From Gammaproteobacteria bacterium (GTDB taxonomy: Bacteria > Pseudomonadota > Gammaproteobacteria > Pseudomonadales > Pseudohongiellaceae), in NCBI GenBank assembly GCA_026710425.1, contig JAPORB010000176.1:1-42403 (forward strand): a DNA stretch of 42,403 nt, given 5' to 3'. A program made the translations under genes and the position numbers. Each line of letters opens with the position of its first letter. Position 1 is the stretch's first letter. A model generated the notes under the pieces. That model ran no database searches. It was not told the DNA's origin and saw only the letters and a program-made list of their open reading frames with translations. Positions 28,694 through 38,547 of this stretch are shown piece by piece.

Positions 28694-29245
28694 ATGAGCA
28701 AGGAGCCAAACCGATTGCTGCTGGTCGAGGACGATGAGGTTTTCGCCAGAGTTATCAGTCGTGCGTTAAGTCAACGTTGCTATGCCGTCAGCCATGCCGG
28801 TGACAGCGGCACAAGTCTAACTCTGATCCAAAGCAATCGGTTCGATGCCGCTATCTTGGATCTCAATCTTGGGGGCGAAACTTCACTATCTCTTATTGAA
28901 CCGCTGCGGAAAAGCAATCAGCATATGAAAATTCTGATCCTGACCGGTTACGCCAGTATTGCCACAGCTGTAGAGGCCATCAAACTGGGGGCTGACAATT
29001 ATCTGGCTAAACCGGCAGATACCGAGGAGATACTGAACGCTCTATCAAAAACTCGCAGCACAGAGAAAATTTCAACTATCGATGCAGCAAAACTTGAACC
29101 CATGTCCGTGCGTAGACTCGAATGGGAACATATCCAGAAAGTGCTAAAGGAAAATGACGGCAACATATCAGCAACAGCCAGACAGCTGAAAATGCATCGC
29201 CGCACCTTGCAACGCAAATTGCAAAAACGCCCGGTAGCACGATAG
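28694..29245 (+). CDS. regA: RegA/PrrA/ActR-family response regulator
   Basis: A 183-residue response regulator paired with the RegB-type kinase nine bases upstream. The receiver domain has LLLVEDDEVFAR, the phosphoacceptor Asp56 in AAILDLNLGG, LTGYASIATAVEAIKLGA and NYLAKPAD. The C-terminal Fis-type helix-turn-helix (ISATARQLKMHRRTLQRKLQ) is the compact DNA-binding domain typical of RegA. Length and layout match the family closely. Unlike the alphaproteobacterial locus there is no senC/sco gene between the two. Targets in this genome are not visible; a RegA site search was not possible. Confidence 0.92.
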   Translation: MSKEPNRLLLVEDDEVFARVISRALSQRCYAVSHAGDSGTSLTLIQSNRFDAAILDLNLGGETSLSLIEPLRKSNQHMKILILTGYASIATAVEAIKLGADNYLAKPADTEEILNALSKTRSTEKISTIDAAKLEPMSVRRLEWEHIQKVLKENDGNISATARQLKMHRRTLQRKLQKRPVAR

Positions 29246-29390
29246 ACACTGCACTGCATGGTGATTTACAGAACGGCAATCCAGTCTCGCTTTCCCGGTT
29301 TATGACGGTACCTTCACAAATATTCAATACGGCTTTTCGGATATTTTTGTAACGCAATGGCAAAGCCCGGACAGCCAAGGGGATAGCAGA

Positions 29391-30182
29391 TTAACGGCGG
29401 CCCAGTGGTGTTGTGGCCAGATGACTGCCACCGTCAACAATCAAGGTTTCACCAGTAACAATCTGAGGACCGCTTATGAAGTGAAGGATGGCTTCGGCCA
29501 CGGTCGCTGCGGTGGCCGTGCGTTTCAGTGGAGCGAGCTCCCGATAACGGGCCATTAGTTTTTCATAGCCCTGCTCACCATAGCCATCCTTTAACCAATC
29601 GCCTTCAATAAATCCGGGGCAAACAGCATTGACGCGCAGTTTCGGTCCGAGTGCTCGTGCGAGAGACAGGGTCATGGTAACCATAGCCCCCTTGGAGGCG
29701 GCATAGGCGATGCAGCTACCGATACCGGTCAGCCCGGCAGTGGAAGCCACATTGACCACTGCACCACCTTCCGCCTGCGCCTGCATGGAGGTATTCACGG
29801 CTCGGGTCATCTGGTAGGCACCGATCACATTGACTGCGTAAATTCGCTGAAAGTCCTCACTATCCAAACCATCCAGATTCTGGTGATTAACAAATTTGGT
29901 GGTACCGGCATTGTTCACCAGAATATCAATCCGCCCCCATTTCTTGACCGCTGCCTGTGCCATGGCCTGACAATCACTATCCATGGCGACATTGGCTTCA
30001 TACACTAGCGTTTCAACACCATGGTTCGCACAAGCAGCAGCAACGCGTTCTGCTCCCTCGCTGTTGGCATGATAGTTGATGAGCACATTACAACCACTTG
30101 AGGCCAATAGCTCGACCGTGGCAGCACCCACACCGCTGCTGGACCCAGTGACTATAGCTACGCGATTTGCTAGTTCTTTCAT
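29391..30182 (-). CDS. short-chain dehydrogenase/reductase (SDR, FabG-like)
   Basis: A 263-residue classical SDR. The nucleotide-binding motif is VTGSSSGVGAATVELL, followed by ILVNNAGTT, the catalytic serine in VVNVASTAGLTG, and the catalytic YxxxK pair in IAYAASKGAMVTMT. The C-terminal VTGETLIVDGGSHL is typical of FabG-like enzymes. Residues after Gly15 (INYHANSEGAE) suggest NADPH preference through small polar residues, but this is weak. GAGGAG precedes the ATG by about six bases. It is convergent with regA and stands alone; substrate unknown. Confidence 0.9.
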   Translation of the reverse strand: MKELANRVAIVTGSSSGVGAATVELLASSGCNVLINYHANSEGAERVAAACANHGVETLVYEANVAMDSDCQAMAQAAVKKWGRIDILVNNAGTTKFVNHQNLDGLDSEDFQRIYAVNVIGAYQMTRAVNTSMQAQAEGGAVVNVASTAGLTGIGSCIAYAASKGAMVTMTLSLARALGPKLRVNAVCPGFIEGDWLKDGYGEQGYEKLMARYRELAPLKRTATAATVAEAILHFISGPQIVTGETLIVDGGSHLATTPLGRR

Positions 30183-30895
30183 AACTCCTCCTCAGAATCT
30201 CCTGTCAGTCTCCCATTCACCTGCCGATATTGGAAAATCACAAATAAATTAAGGCGAAAGTTAGCACATTCTGCAGCGAGGATTGTAACTGTCACATCTG
30301 AAATTAGCGTATTATGACGACAGGTGAGAACTTGGTGGACACTTTGCTACTGTCTTGAACAATAGCACATCATCCAAGTCTGGATTCACTACCGCATATT
30401 GATGAATGCCCACCATTACCGGCCTCAAACTGTGATCTGGACTTCTTACTAGGTGCAGAGATGCAAGACCAAGCCATAGCTTGCAAAACCAACCACAACT
30501 TGATACCATAAGTAACATGCGGCATTTCGAAAGGTCTGCTTGAGTTATTGCAATGTCTCTCGTTTGCGGAAGATTCCTGAGTTTACGGTTGGCAGACCAA
30601 AGATTAACCTGGTCCGCATGGCCTGACCAAAGTCATTAAACCGCAATAAGAATTTCTGTTGTTCCTAGGAAAACCACACGCACCGGGTAGACGTAAAATG
30701 ACTAAACTTGTTCAGGATCAGCCAAAACTGCTGTTGAACCTTAAGATGCATTGTCACTCTTTGTAACTAATATTTATGGTAATCGTCCCCATATTATTAA
30801 CATGAGATAATGAGTAGCGAGTTGACGGCTCTCAGACACAACGCCTTGTGCCCAATCGGGTCATTTCACGTGCTTCTGTCTTGCCGGAGAAAATT
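30183..30895. other. 710-bp region upstream of the efflux operon
   Basis: No intact gene is seen between the SDR gene and the efflux adaptor. The right end carries the ECF-type promoter at 30762-30787. The rest contains only short frames without ribosome binding sites or family resemblance. Confidence 0.4.
30762..30787 (+). promoter_or_regulatory. ECF-type promoter, site 3 (RND efflux operon)
   Basis: TGTAAC (30762-30767), 16 bases, then CGTC (30784-30787): the same elements and spacing as the sites before the ECF sigma gene and the lipoprotein gene. Orientation is correct for the efflux operon, with a leader of about 100 bases to the GTG at 30896. Confidence 0.6.
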
Positions 30896-32008
30896 GTGAA
30901 AAAACAACAATTAGTCGCACTGGCCGTGCTGGCCGTACTGGCCGCTTGGATGTTCATTCCGCGTTCACCTGCAAGCACAGCTGAGGAGCCGGAAGAGCCA
31001 GTTCGTTTGGTCAGTGCCATCACCAGTGGCCAGCTTCCCAGCGAGAACCCGGCAGTGATGTCAGTACGCGCCGAGCGCATTGAACCGGAAGCCTATGTTG
31101 AACTGCTGAATGTCCGCGGTCGCACTCAGGCTTATCGTCATGTGCAGGTGCGCGCCGAACTGGCGGGCAGGATTGTCAATGAACCAGTACCAAGAGGATC
31201 ACGAGTAGCTCAAGGCGACCTGCTGTGTGAAATTGCTATCGATGACCGCGCAGCCAACCTGCAGGAAGCTCAAGCCCGACTTGAACAGACAGAGTTCGAG
31301 TACAATGCCTCTCTGGACTTGCAACGGCGTGCTCTGCAGTCGGATGTAGTGGTAGCTCAAAGCAAGGCCGCCGTGGAATCTGCCAAGGCAGCGGTGGCCC
31401 GCGCTGAAATCGCTCTCAAGAATACCCGTATTGTTGCCCCCTTTGATGGTGTAGTTGAAACCCGCACCATGGAGTTAGGCGATTATCTCAATACCGGCGA
31501 TGTCTGTGCCTCGGTGCTGGATGACAGCCCAATGTTGCTGGTAGGGTTGGTGCCCGAGCAGGAAATCGACCGAATAAAGGTGAATGCCAGTGCCACTGGC
31601 CGACTGCTCAATGGCCGAAGTGTAAGTGGCAAAGTGAGTTATTTGGCGAGTGCTGCCGATATGGCATCGCGCAGTTACCGCTTGGAGGTGGAAGTTGATC
31701 CCGGCCAAGGTCAAATCCGTGAGGGTATAACTTCAGAAATTCTGGTGGAGGCGGCTGAGCTGATAGCTCATCGTATTCCCTCTTCCGCCCTGACTTTAGA
31801 TGATAACGGCATGATCGGCGTGAAATTAATTGATGATCGGGGGCTGGTCAGCTTTCGTACAATTGAAATTATTGGCGATGACACCAATCAGCTAAACCCC
31901 GGAATTTGGGTAACCGGGCTAAACGGAGTGGTCAATCTGGTTACTGTGGGGCAGGAAATTGTGTTTCCGGGTCAGACTGTCACCAGTAACTTTGACTGGG
32001 ATCTATGA
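30896..32008 (+). CDS. RND efflux periplasmic adaptor (HlyD/MFP family)
   Basis: A 370-residue membrane-fusion protein that links an inner-membrane RND pump to an outer-membrane channel. It starts with an N-terminal membrane anchor (LVALAVLAVLAAWMFIP). The lipoyl half-domains read VRAELAGRIVNEPVPRGSRV and IVAPFDGVVETRTMELGDYL, with a short helical hairpin between them (LQEAQARLEQTEFEYNAS). The beta-barrel part follows. I choose the GTG at 30896, with GGAG six bases upstream, over the in-frame GTG at 30848. It lies 178 bases before the RND permease gene. No outer-membrane channel gene is in the window. An ECF-type promoter lies about 110 bases upstream. Confidence 0.88.
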   Translation: MKKQQLVALAVLAVLAAWMFIPRSPASTAEEPEEPVRLVSAITSGQLPSENPAVMSVRAERIEPEAYVELLNVRGRTQAYRHVQVRAELAGRIVNEPVPRGSRVAQGDLLCEIAIDDRAANLQEAQARLEQTEFEYNASLDLQRRALQSDVVVAQSKAAVESAKAAVARAEIALKNTRIVAPFDGVVETRTMELGDYLNTGDVCASVLDDSPMLLVGLVPEQEIDRIKVNASATGRLLNGRSVSGKVSYLASAADMASRSYRLEVEVDPGQGQIREGITSEILVEAAELIAHRIPSSALTLDDNGMIGVKLIDDRGLVSFRTIEIIGDDTNQLNPGIWVTGLNGVVNLVTVGQEIVFPGQTVTSNFDWDL

Positions 32009-32186
32009 GCCTGTCTAGCATGGACTCCAACCAGCGACAACCCAGACTGCTATTGCTGCAAATTGGTATGCCACTTAATGGAATCTCAGGAATAAAGTCA
32101 GTCGCCACCAACACCTGAATCCGTCGCATATTCTGCTCTCGTTAATGCCATAATCAATCGGCAATCACTCTGGAAGCGTTCATTCC

Positions 32187-35100
32187 ATGCAACACTACAT
32201 CACTTCTGCCATAAATCGGTCCCGCACCACCCTAAGCATTTTTGCTGCCACCCTGCTCACAGGGCTGGTGTCCTATTTTTCCATACCCATTGAGATGTAT
32301 CCCGATGTACAGGTACCCTTTGTGATAACTCATGTGCTTCATGAAGGAATCTCACCGGAGGATGCAGAACGGTTACTGACCAAACCGGCGGAACTGGAAC
32401 TCAAGACCATTAATGGCATCACCGAAATTAGCTCCATCTCAAGTGAGAGTACGGCGATTATCATCACCGAATTTGATATCGATGTTGATTCCGCAACTGC
32501 GCTTGCAGAGGTGAGGGATTCCATCAACCGCGCTAAGGCTCGTTTTCCGCAAGATACCGAAGAACCTGTCATCCAGGAAATCTCGGCGGTGGACCAGCCG
32601 ATCGTGCAAATTGCCATCGGCGGAGAAAATGTACCTGAACGGACCTTATTGAGAATCGCCCAAGACCTACAACGCGAGATTGAACTATTACCGGACATCC
32701 TTGAAGCCCCCATGGTAGGCAACCGGGAAGAGCTGCTGGAGGCGGTGATTGACCCTTCCAAACTGGAAACCTATGGGATTCCCAGCAGTTCTCTGATCAA
32801 TACAGTAATCAACAACAATCGCCTGATAGCCGCCGGCCAGGTGGATACAGGTCAGGGTGCCTTTTCGGTCAAGGTGCCTGGACTGATAGAGACAGCTAAT
32901 GATTTGTTCAATCTGCCACTGGCCTCGACCGATCTCGGTGTGCTCACCGTCTCGGATATCGCTGATGTGCGTCGCACCTTCAAGGATGCCACACGGTTCT
33001 CCTATTCCAACGGCACCCAGACAATTTCACTCAATGTGATGAAAAGAAAAGGGGCCAACCTGATCCAGGCAATGGAGGATATAGATTATTTGGTGCAAGA
33101 AGTACGCCCCGCACTGCCGCCGTCGGTAGATCTGTTCTATATTAACAATACAGTCCCGCTGACTCTTGAGCAGAACGCCGGATTGACCGGCAACATGGCC
33201 ACCGCCATGGCATTGGTATTGATTGTCGTCATCGCCGCTGTTGGTGTGCGCTCGGGCTTACTGGTTACCATGGCAGTGCCCTTCTCATTCTTTTTTGCCT
33301 TTATCATAATCAATCTTCTGGATTTCACTTACAACTTCATGGTGATTTTCGGATTACTCCTAGGACTAGGTATGCTGATCGACGGAGCGATTGTGATGGT
33401 GGAATTCGCCGATCGAAAGATGGCCGAAGGCCTGGACAGCAAACAGGCATACTCAGCAGCCGTCAAGCGGATGTTCTGGCCCATTACCGCTTCTACTGCA
33501 ACCACTTTGGCAGCCTTTCTGCCCATTATGTTCTGGCCTGGTGTTTCGGGGCAGTTTATGAGTTATCTACCCATCACCGTGTTCGCAGTACTGGTGGGCT
33601 CTCTGTTCTATGCCCTGCTATTTGCTCCGGCTATCGGTGCACTCATTGGTAAATCCAGCGAAGCTAACAGGTTACACCTGACTAATCTGGAATCAAATCT
33701 TGCCAGCTATTCGGCACAAAAACTGATAAATGAAGACAAAACTCATCAAACGGATCCAAATGCCGCCTTTCCTGGACAACCAATAAACATCACTGGTCTC
33801 TATGCCAGACTGCTAGATTTGGTGGTGCGAATTCCCGGTACCGTGTTTTTATTCACCTTGGCAGTGCTTACTCTAATTGTCATTGCCTACGGCCGCTGGG
33901 GTGCCGGTTTTGAATTTTTTGTAGCTTCCGATCCCTTACAGACTCAGGTACAGATTTTTGCCCGAGGTAATTTTTCGGCAGCGGAGCTGCGGGACATCAT
34001 GCTGGATGCGGAATCCCGTATTGAGGAAATTGGCTATTATGAGGGCATTGTTACCCAGTCCGGTTCCAGCCAGAGTCGGGGTGGAGGACAGCAGTCAGCA
34101 CCAGATTTGATTGGCACCATCTTTATTGAGTTTACTGACCGGCGCACCCGCGATGTCAGCGGTTTTGAAATCGAGGACATGTACAGGCAGTCATTGATGG
34201 AAATTCCCGGGGTACGTTCCGAGATTGTTTCACTGGAGCAGGGACCGCCAGTGGGTAAGGAAATCCAGGTGGAACTCTCCGGTGAGGATCTGGAATTGCT
34301 GTTTGCCGAAGCCTATCGAATTCGCCAGTTCATGGAAAATGAGATGACCGGACTGATCGACATTGATGACACCACCCCGATTCCTGGTATTGAGTGGGAA
34401 ATTAATGTTGATAGGGCCCAAGCTGCCATGCTTGGAGCCAATATGACGGAAATCGGTGCCGCCATTCAATTAATGACGAATGGTATCTTTATGGGTGACT
34501 ATCGCCCCAATGACAGCGATGAGGAGGTGGATATCCGGGTGCGCTATCCCTCAGAATATCGTGGTCTGCAGCAAATGGATGACATTCGTATCAGTACTGT
34601 CAACGGGCCAGTCCCCCTTAGCAGCTTTGTAACACGTGTTCCACAGCGCAAAGTTTCTGAGATTCAGCGAGTGGACAGCGAGCGTGTTGTCTATGTCAGG
34701 GCCAATCCGGCCCCGGGTGTGCTGGCATCCAACAAATTACTGGAAATTGCTGCTTATATGGAAGAAAACCCACCTGCCAACGGGGTTTTCTTTCAGTTCC
34801 GTGGAGCCAATGAAGAACAAGAGGAGTCAATGGCTTTCCTGATAAAGGCTTTCGGTTTGTCACTCGCTCTGATGGCTATTCTGCTGGTTACCCAGTTCAA
34901 CAGCTTTTATCAGGCACTGCTTATCCTATCTTCAATTTCGATGTCCACAATCGGTGTGTTGCTGGGATTATTGACAACCGGACAGCCCTTCAGCGTTATG
35001 TTGACTGGTATTGGGATAGTGGCACTTGCAGGCATCATTGTGAATAATAATATCGTATTGATCGATACCTTTAACGTATTGAAACGGCAACACTCTGACT

Positions 35101-35426
35101 GGAGTCTACGCGAGGTCATTGTGCACACGGGAATTCAACGACTTCGACCAGTCTTTCTCACTACCTTTACCACAGGATTCGGTTTGCTGCCACTGGCGTT
35201 AGGTATTTCCTTTGATCTGCTCAGTGCCGAAATTGAGATTGGTGGTCCCATTGCGTCACAATGGGCAGGATTGGCCTCCACTATTGTCTTTGGACTATCC
35301 TTCGCTACTATCCTAACATTGATCGTGACCCCGGCCATGCTTGCCCTACCAGATTCCCTGCGGCTGATGCTTCGCCGGGCCATGAGTTACATGCCAGGCC
35401 GAAGGGCTGCCGAGCTGGCCTCCTGA
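32187..35426 (+). CDS. RND-family efflux permease (AcrB-like)
   Basis: A 1079-residue inner-membrane RND pump with the usual duplicated layout: TM1 at the N-terminus, a periplasmic loop (PDVQVPFVITHVLHEGISPE), TM2-6, a second loop and TM8-12. The proton-relay helices differ from AcrB. TM4 reads GMLIDGAIVMVEF, keeping Asp399 (AcrB Asp407) but with Gly400 where AcrB has Asp408. TM10 reads GIIVNNNIVLIDT, with Asn953 where AcrB has Lys940. Members with such residues occur in other RND subgroups, so the substrate and coupling should not be assumed to be those of AcrB. It follows the HlyD adaptor gene and shares its probable sigma-factor control. Confidence 0.93.
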   Translation: MQHYITSAINRSRTTLSIFAATLLTGLVSYFSIPIEMYPDVQVPFVITHVLHEGISPEDAERLLTKPAELELKTINGITEISSISSESTAIIITEFDIDVDSATALAEVRDSINRAKARFPQDTEEPVIQEISAVDQPIVQIAIGGENVPERTLLRIAQDLQREIELLPDILEAPMVGNREELLEAVIDPSKLETYGIPSSSLINTVINNNRLIAAGQVDTGQGAFSVKVPGLIETANDLFNLPLASTDLGVLTVSDIADVRRTFKDATRFSYSNGTQTISLNVMKRKGANLIQAMEDIDYLVQEVRPALPPSVDLFYINNTVPLTLEQNAGLTGNMATAMALVLIVVIAAVGVRSGLLVTMAVPFSFFFAFIIINLLDFTYNFMVIFGLLLGLGMLIDGAIVMVEFADRKMAEGLDSKQAYSAAVKRMFWPITASTATTLAAFLPIMFWPGVSGQFMSYLPITVFAVLVGSLFYALLFAPAIGALIGKSSEANRLHLTNLESNLASYSAQKLINEDKTHQTDPNAAFPGQPINITGLYARLLDLVVRIPGTVFLFTLAVLTLIVIAYGRWGAGFEFFVASDPLQTQVQIFARGNFSAAELRDIMLDAESRIEEIGYYEGIVTQSGSSQSRGGGQQSAPDLIGTIFIEFTDRRTRDVSGFEIEDMYRQSLMEIPGVRSEIVSLEQGPPVGKEIQVELSGEDLELLFAEAYRIRQFMENEMTGLIDIDDTTPIPGIEWEINVDRAQAAMLGANMTEIGAAIQLMTNGIFMGDYRPNDSDEEVDIRVRYPSEYRGLQQMDDIRISTVNGPVPLSSFVTRVPQRKVSEIQRVDSERVVYVRANPAPGVLASNKLLEIAAYMEENPPANGVFFQFRGANEEQEESMAFLIKAFGLSLALMAILLVTQFNSFYQALLILSSISMSTIGVLLGLLTTGQPFSVMLTGIGIVALAGIIVNNNIVLIDTFNVLKRQHSDWSLREVIVHTGIQRLRPVFLTTFTTGFGLLPLALGISFDLLSAEIEIGGPIASQWAGLASTIVFGLSFATILTLIVTPAMLALPDSLRLMLRRAMSYMPGRRAAELAS

Positions 35427-35535
35427 TCCGGATCTGAATATTACTAAACTGGGTGCTTATACCTCGTCTTTGACAATATGCAGCAGTCCAAGCATTCTAG
35501 GTACCCGATCACTGATTAACGATTGCCAGGACCCG

Positions 35536-36660
35536 ATGGGACTTTTAGTCACCTTCTTTGTACTTAGCATCCTATTTTCTTTTCTCTGCTCCATTCTGGA
35601 AGCTGTCCTATTGAGCATCACGCCCGCCTATGTGGGCTTACAGGAGCAGGAAAATACCCGCATTTCCAAGGATCTGGTCCGCTTCAAGGCCGATATAGAC
35701 AGGCCGCTGGCTGCCATACTAACCCTAAATACCATTGCTCACACTGTGGGTGCCATCGGAGTGGGTTCCCAAGCAACAGTGCTGTTTGGCGAAACCAGTA
35801 TCGAAATTCTTGGCACCACCCTGATCAGCTGGGAAGCTCTCATCGCCGGACTGATGACGCTTGCCATCCTGATTTTCTCAGAGGTTATCCCCAAAACTAT
35901 AGGAGCCAACAACTGGGAGGCTCTGGCTCCGTTTGCCGTGGGAATTCTGAAGGTCATGCTGTTCCTGCTGGCCCCCCTTGTATGGTTAAGTCAGACCATT
36001 ACCCGACACCTGAAGAAAGACAAAGAACAGCCAGTGCTGAGTCGCACTGACCTGATTGCCATGACACATCTTGGCACCAAGAGTGGTGTGCTAAAGGAAA
36101 ACGAACAGACCATAATTCAGAATCTGTTGCGCTTCACTGAATTTAGAGTCAAGGATGTGATGACACCACGTATCGTGGTAAATGCAGCCAGTGACACTAT
36201 GGGCATTAGTGAATTTCACCAGAACAATAAAGACCTACCCTTCTCACGTATCCCGCTTTACCGGGAACAGAATGATAATGTGACGGGGTATGTACTCAAG
36301 GATGAAATCCTTTTAAATCTGGTTGAGAAAAAGGCCAACAGAACACTCAGTGACATTCGTCGGGACATCATTGTTGTTCATAAGACCGTGCCGATTCCAG
36401 CCCTAATGAATACTTTTGTGGAGAACAAGGAGCACATTGCTCTGGTGGTTGACGAGTTTGGAAAGATGGATGGTATAGTTACCATGGAAGATGTCATTGA
36501 GACTCTACTGGGGCTGGAAATCGTTGATGAGTCAGACAATGCAGATGATATGCAGGCACTGGCCAAGGAAAGATGGGATTCCAGAGCCAGGGATCTCGGC
36601 ATTATTCCTGGAGTTGATGAGCCGGACCCGCAGACCCGGCTGGAATTTCCTGTGGACTAG
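35536..36660 (+). CDS. CNNM/CorC-like (hemolysin family) membrane protein with CBS domains
   Basis: A 374-residue protein. An N-terminal DUF21/CNNM membrane domain has about four helices, with LCSILEAVLLSITPAYV, LNTIAHTVGAIGVG and LIFSEVIPKTIGANNWE. Two CBS domains follow: RVKDVMTPRIVV and SRIPLYREQNDNVTGYVLK, then HIALVVDEFGKMDGIVTMED with VIETLLGLEIVDE. Relatives are involved in magnesium or cobalt efflux. It lacks the C-terminal CorC_HlyC domain of longer family members. I start at the ATG at 35536 (AGGA just upstream) rather than the TTG at 35470. It lies 56 bases before the CysN/CysC-type gene and may be co-transcribed with it. Confidence 0.85.
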   Translation: MGLLVTFFVLSILFSFLCSILEAVLLSITPAYVGLQEQENTRISKDLVRFKADIDRPLAAILTLNTIAHTVGAIGVGSQATVLFGETSIEILGTTLISWEALIAGLMTLAILIFSEVIPKTIGANNWEALAPFAVGILKVMLFLLAPLVWLSQTITRHLKKDKEQPVLSRTDLIAMTHLGTKSGVLKENEQTIIQNLLRFTEFRVKDVMTPRIVVNAASDTMGISEFHQNNKDLPFSRIPLYREQNDNVTGYVLKDEILLNLVEKKANRTLSDIRRDIIVVHKTVPIPALMNTFVENKEHIALVVDEFGKMDGIVTMEDVIETLLGLEIVDESDNADDMQALAKERWDSRARDLGIIPGVDEPDPQTRLEFPVD

Positions 36661-36716
36661 AACGTCCGAACAGGTCTGCCAATTTCTTGATAGTTTTGGA
36701 GCCATGGGCAGTGAGC

Positions 36717-37889
36717 ATGAGCGAGAATCCTGGCACTCCCATGCGCTTCCTGGTGGTAGGGTTTGGTTTTTCCCAACAGATCGAAGGCACATTGTTGAGC
36801 GGTGTTATGACACCGGGGGCAAAGATAATCACCTTACCCGGTCGACAGCAGACATCAGTAAAGCATCTGCGACATAAAGGCCATCTGGTACAGTCTGCCA
36901 CCGCCGGAGACCAGTTGCTCGTGGAACTTGTCAATCCAGTCAGGTTACAGACAGGCAACATTCTCTGTGAGGTCAGTGTTGCCGCCCGCTATGCTAATCA
37001 GTTTGAAGCCAGCCTGCAGTGGCTGGCCAGTCAGGAATTGCTGCCGGGTCGCCGCTACTTTCTGCAAATGCAAACTGGTGCAACCCAGGCCACGGCGAGT
37101 CGCCTGAAATATCGCCTTGAGGGCAAGCTACAGATTGCGGCACAAACCCTGCAGTGCAATGAACATGGCGTATGCAACATTGCACTGGAATCCCCCTTGA
37201 TCTTCGACCCGGTATCGACCTGCACCAGACTGGGGCAGTTCCAGTTACTGGAGAAGTCTGGTGGTGAATTGCTGGCCCAAGGGGAAATACATCACGAACT
37301 GCGACGGGCTGGCAATATCGCCTGGCAAGCATTGGAGGTGGACAAAAAAAGCCGTGCGGCACTGAAGAATCAGGTGCCAAAAGTGGTCTGGATGACTGGG
37401 CTCTCAGGTTCCGGTAAATCCACCATTGCCAATCTGCTGGAAAAAAAACTACTGGCTCGGTCATTACATAGCTATGTATTGGACGGAGACAACATACGCC
37501 AGGGTCTGAGCAGAGATCTGGGCTTTACTGCGGCGGATCGAGTGGAAAATATTCGCCGGGTAACAGAAACTGCCAGACTCATGCTGGATGCGGGTCTGAT
37601 TGTCATTACCAGTTTTATCTCACCGTTTCGTGCTGAACGAGAGATGGCGCGCCAGCTGTTTGATCAGAGTGAGTTTATTGAAGTGTTTGTGAACACGACT
37701 CTGGAGGTCTGTGAAGCAAGGGATCCCAAGGGGCTTTACCGCAAGGTACGGGCCGGTCAAATAAGCAATTTCACCGGCATCGACAGCCCTTTTGAACCAC
37801 CTGAGCAGCCGGAACTGATTCTGGATACCACCCGAATGAGTGCAGAGGAAGCCGCCTCACGGATAATTGATTATCTCATGCAACATTAG
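36717..37889 (+). CDS. cysC: APS kinase fused to CysN domains 2-3, without the CysN GTPase domain
   Basis: A 390-residue protein. The C-terminal half is a complete adenylyl-sulfate kinase, which phosphorylates APS to PAPS: P-loop GLSGSGKST (228-236), DGDNIRQGLSRDLGF, NIRRVTETARLM, FISPFRAERE, CEARDPKGLYRKVRAGQI and FTGIDSPFEPPEQPEL. The first 200 residues match the part of CysN that follows its GTPase domain: two beta barrels like EF-Tu domains 2 and 3 (GTLLSGVMTPGAKIITLPG, LVELVNPVRLQTGNILCEVS, LQWLASQELLPGRRYFLQM, CNIALESPLIFDP). The GTPase domain, normally about 210 residues, is absent; the CNNM gene ends 56 bases upstream, so there is no room for it. cysD is not in the window. Start choice (ATG 36717; TTG 36687 possible) is moderately secure. 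Confidence 0.88.
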   Translation: MSENPGTPMRFLVVGFGFSQQIEGTLLSGVMTPGAKIITLPGRQQTSVKHLRHKGHLVQSATAGDQLLVELVNPVRLQTGNILCEVSVAARYANQFEASLQWLASQELLPGRRYFLQMQTGATQATASRLKYRLEGKLQIAAQTLQCNEHGVCNIALESPLIFDPVSTCTRLGQFQLLEKSGGELLAQGEIHHELRRAGNIAWQALEVDKKSRAALKNQVPKVVWMTGLSGSGKSTIANLLEKKLLARSLHSYVLDGDNIRQGLSRDLGFTAADRVENIRRVTETARLMLDAGLIVITSFISPFRAEREMARQLFDQSEFIEVFVNTTLEVCEARDPKGLYRKVRAGQISNFTGIDSPFEPPEQPELILDTTRMSAEEAASRIIDYLMQH

Positions 37890-38547
37890 CATCGGCAATG
37901 GTGCTTTGCTGGGCCAATGTCACCGAACTGTCACAGGCTATACTGGCATTTTGCAAAATTACTCGTTAACAAGTCTTTTGGAGTGGCGGAAAGATGCCAT
38001 CAACTGCCGACTGCACAGAATGGCGACGGTACTCTGACTATCGCCAGAAGGGACAACACTCTTACCCAATCTGACATCTGGTTACAGGATTCAAGACTTG
38101 CAGGAAACCCTACCTAAACTAAATCAGTTTTGGATGGAATGAACGCACGCTTTATGACCGTCCAAAGCCTTGGGGGAAGTGCGAAAAGAAGATGAGCCGT
38201 TTGGCATTCCGGGCCTGATATTTTTCAAGCATTATTCAATTGGATTGGCAACCAAAAGAGTTCGCAATACTCATTTATCTTGGGGTAGAGGTTTGTAATA
38301 TTGTAAGTAATCCCCCATGATTCCCTATACAGAATTTAGTCCTTTCCTGGATTTAAGCCATCACTTCATGCGGTATATGAGGCCTATCAGCTATTGAAAA
38401 ATTATGTGAATGAACTTCGAGTGAGTGTTGTCCATAGTTGAAGAAATTAATAGCAGTTCGCTCAGCACCAGCTTGACCACAGTTATATTTGCGTGAACTT
38501 TCAGTGCATGAACTTTCTTTAATTAGTTTTAGTAAGAGGAACAAAGT
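37890..38547. other. 650-bp region before the 646-residue protein
   Basis: No gene is seen. Close to the right end the motif TGAACTTTC occurs twice in direct orientation with a 15-base period (38494-38502 and 38509-38517), and TGAACTT once more at 38411-38417. They lie where a promoter or operator of the next gene would be. This gap also marks the change from conserved core genes to unrecognised genes. Confidence 0.4.

Noticed and set aside
35536..36660. Whether the CNNM protein is fused to or frameshifted from the CysN-like gene.
   Set aside because: The CNNM frame ends in a normal TAG after a complete second CBS domain, and its sequence has no GTPase motifs, so the two are separate genes.
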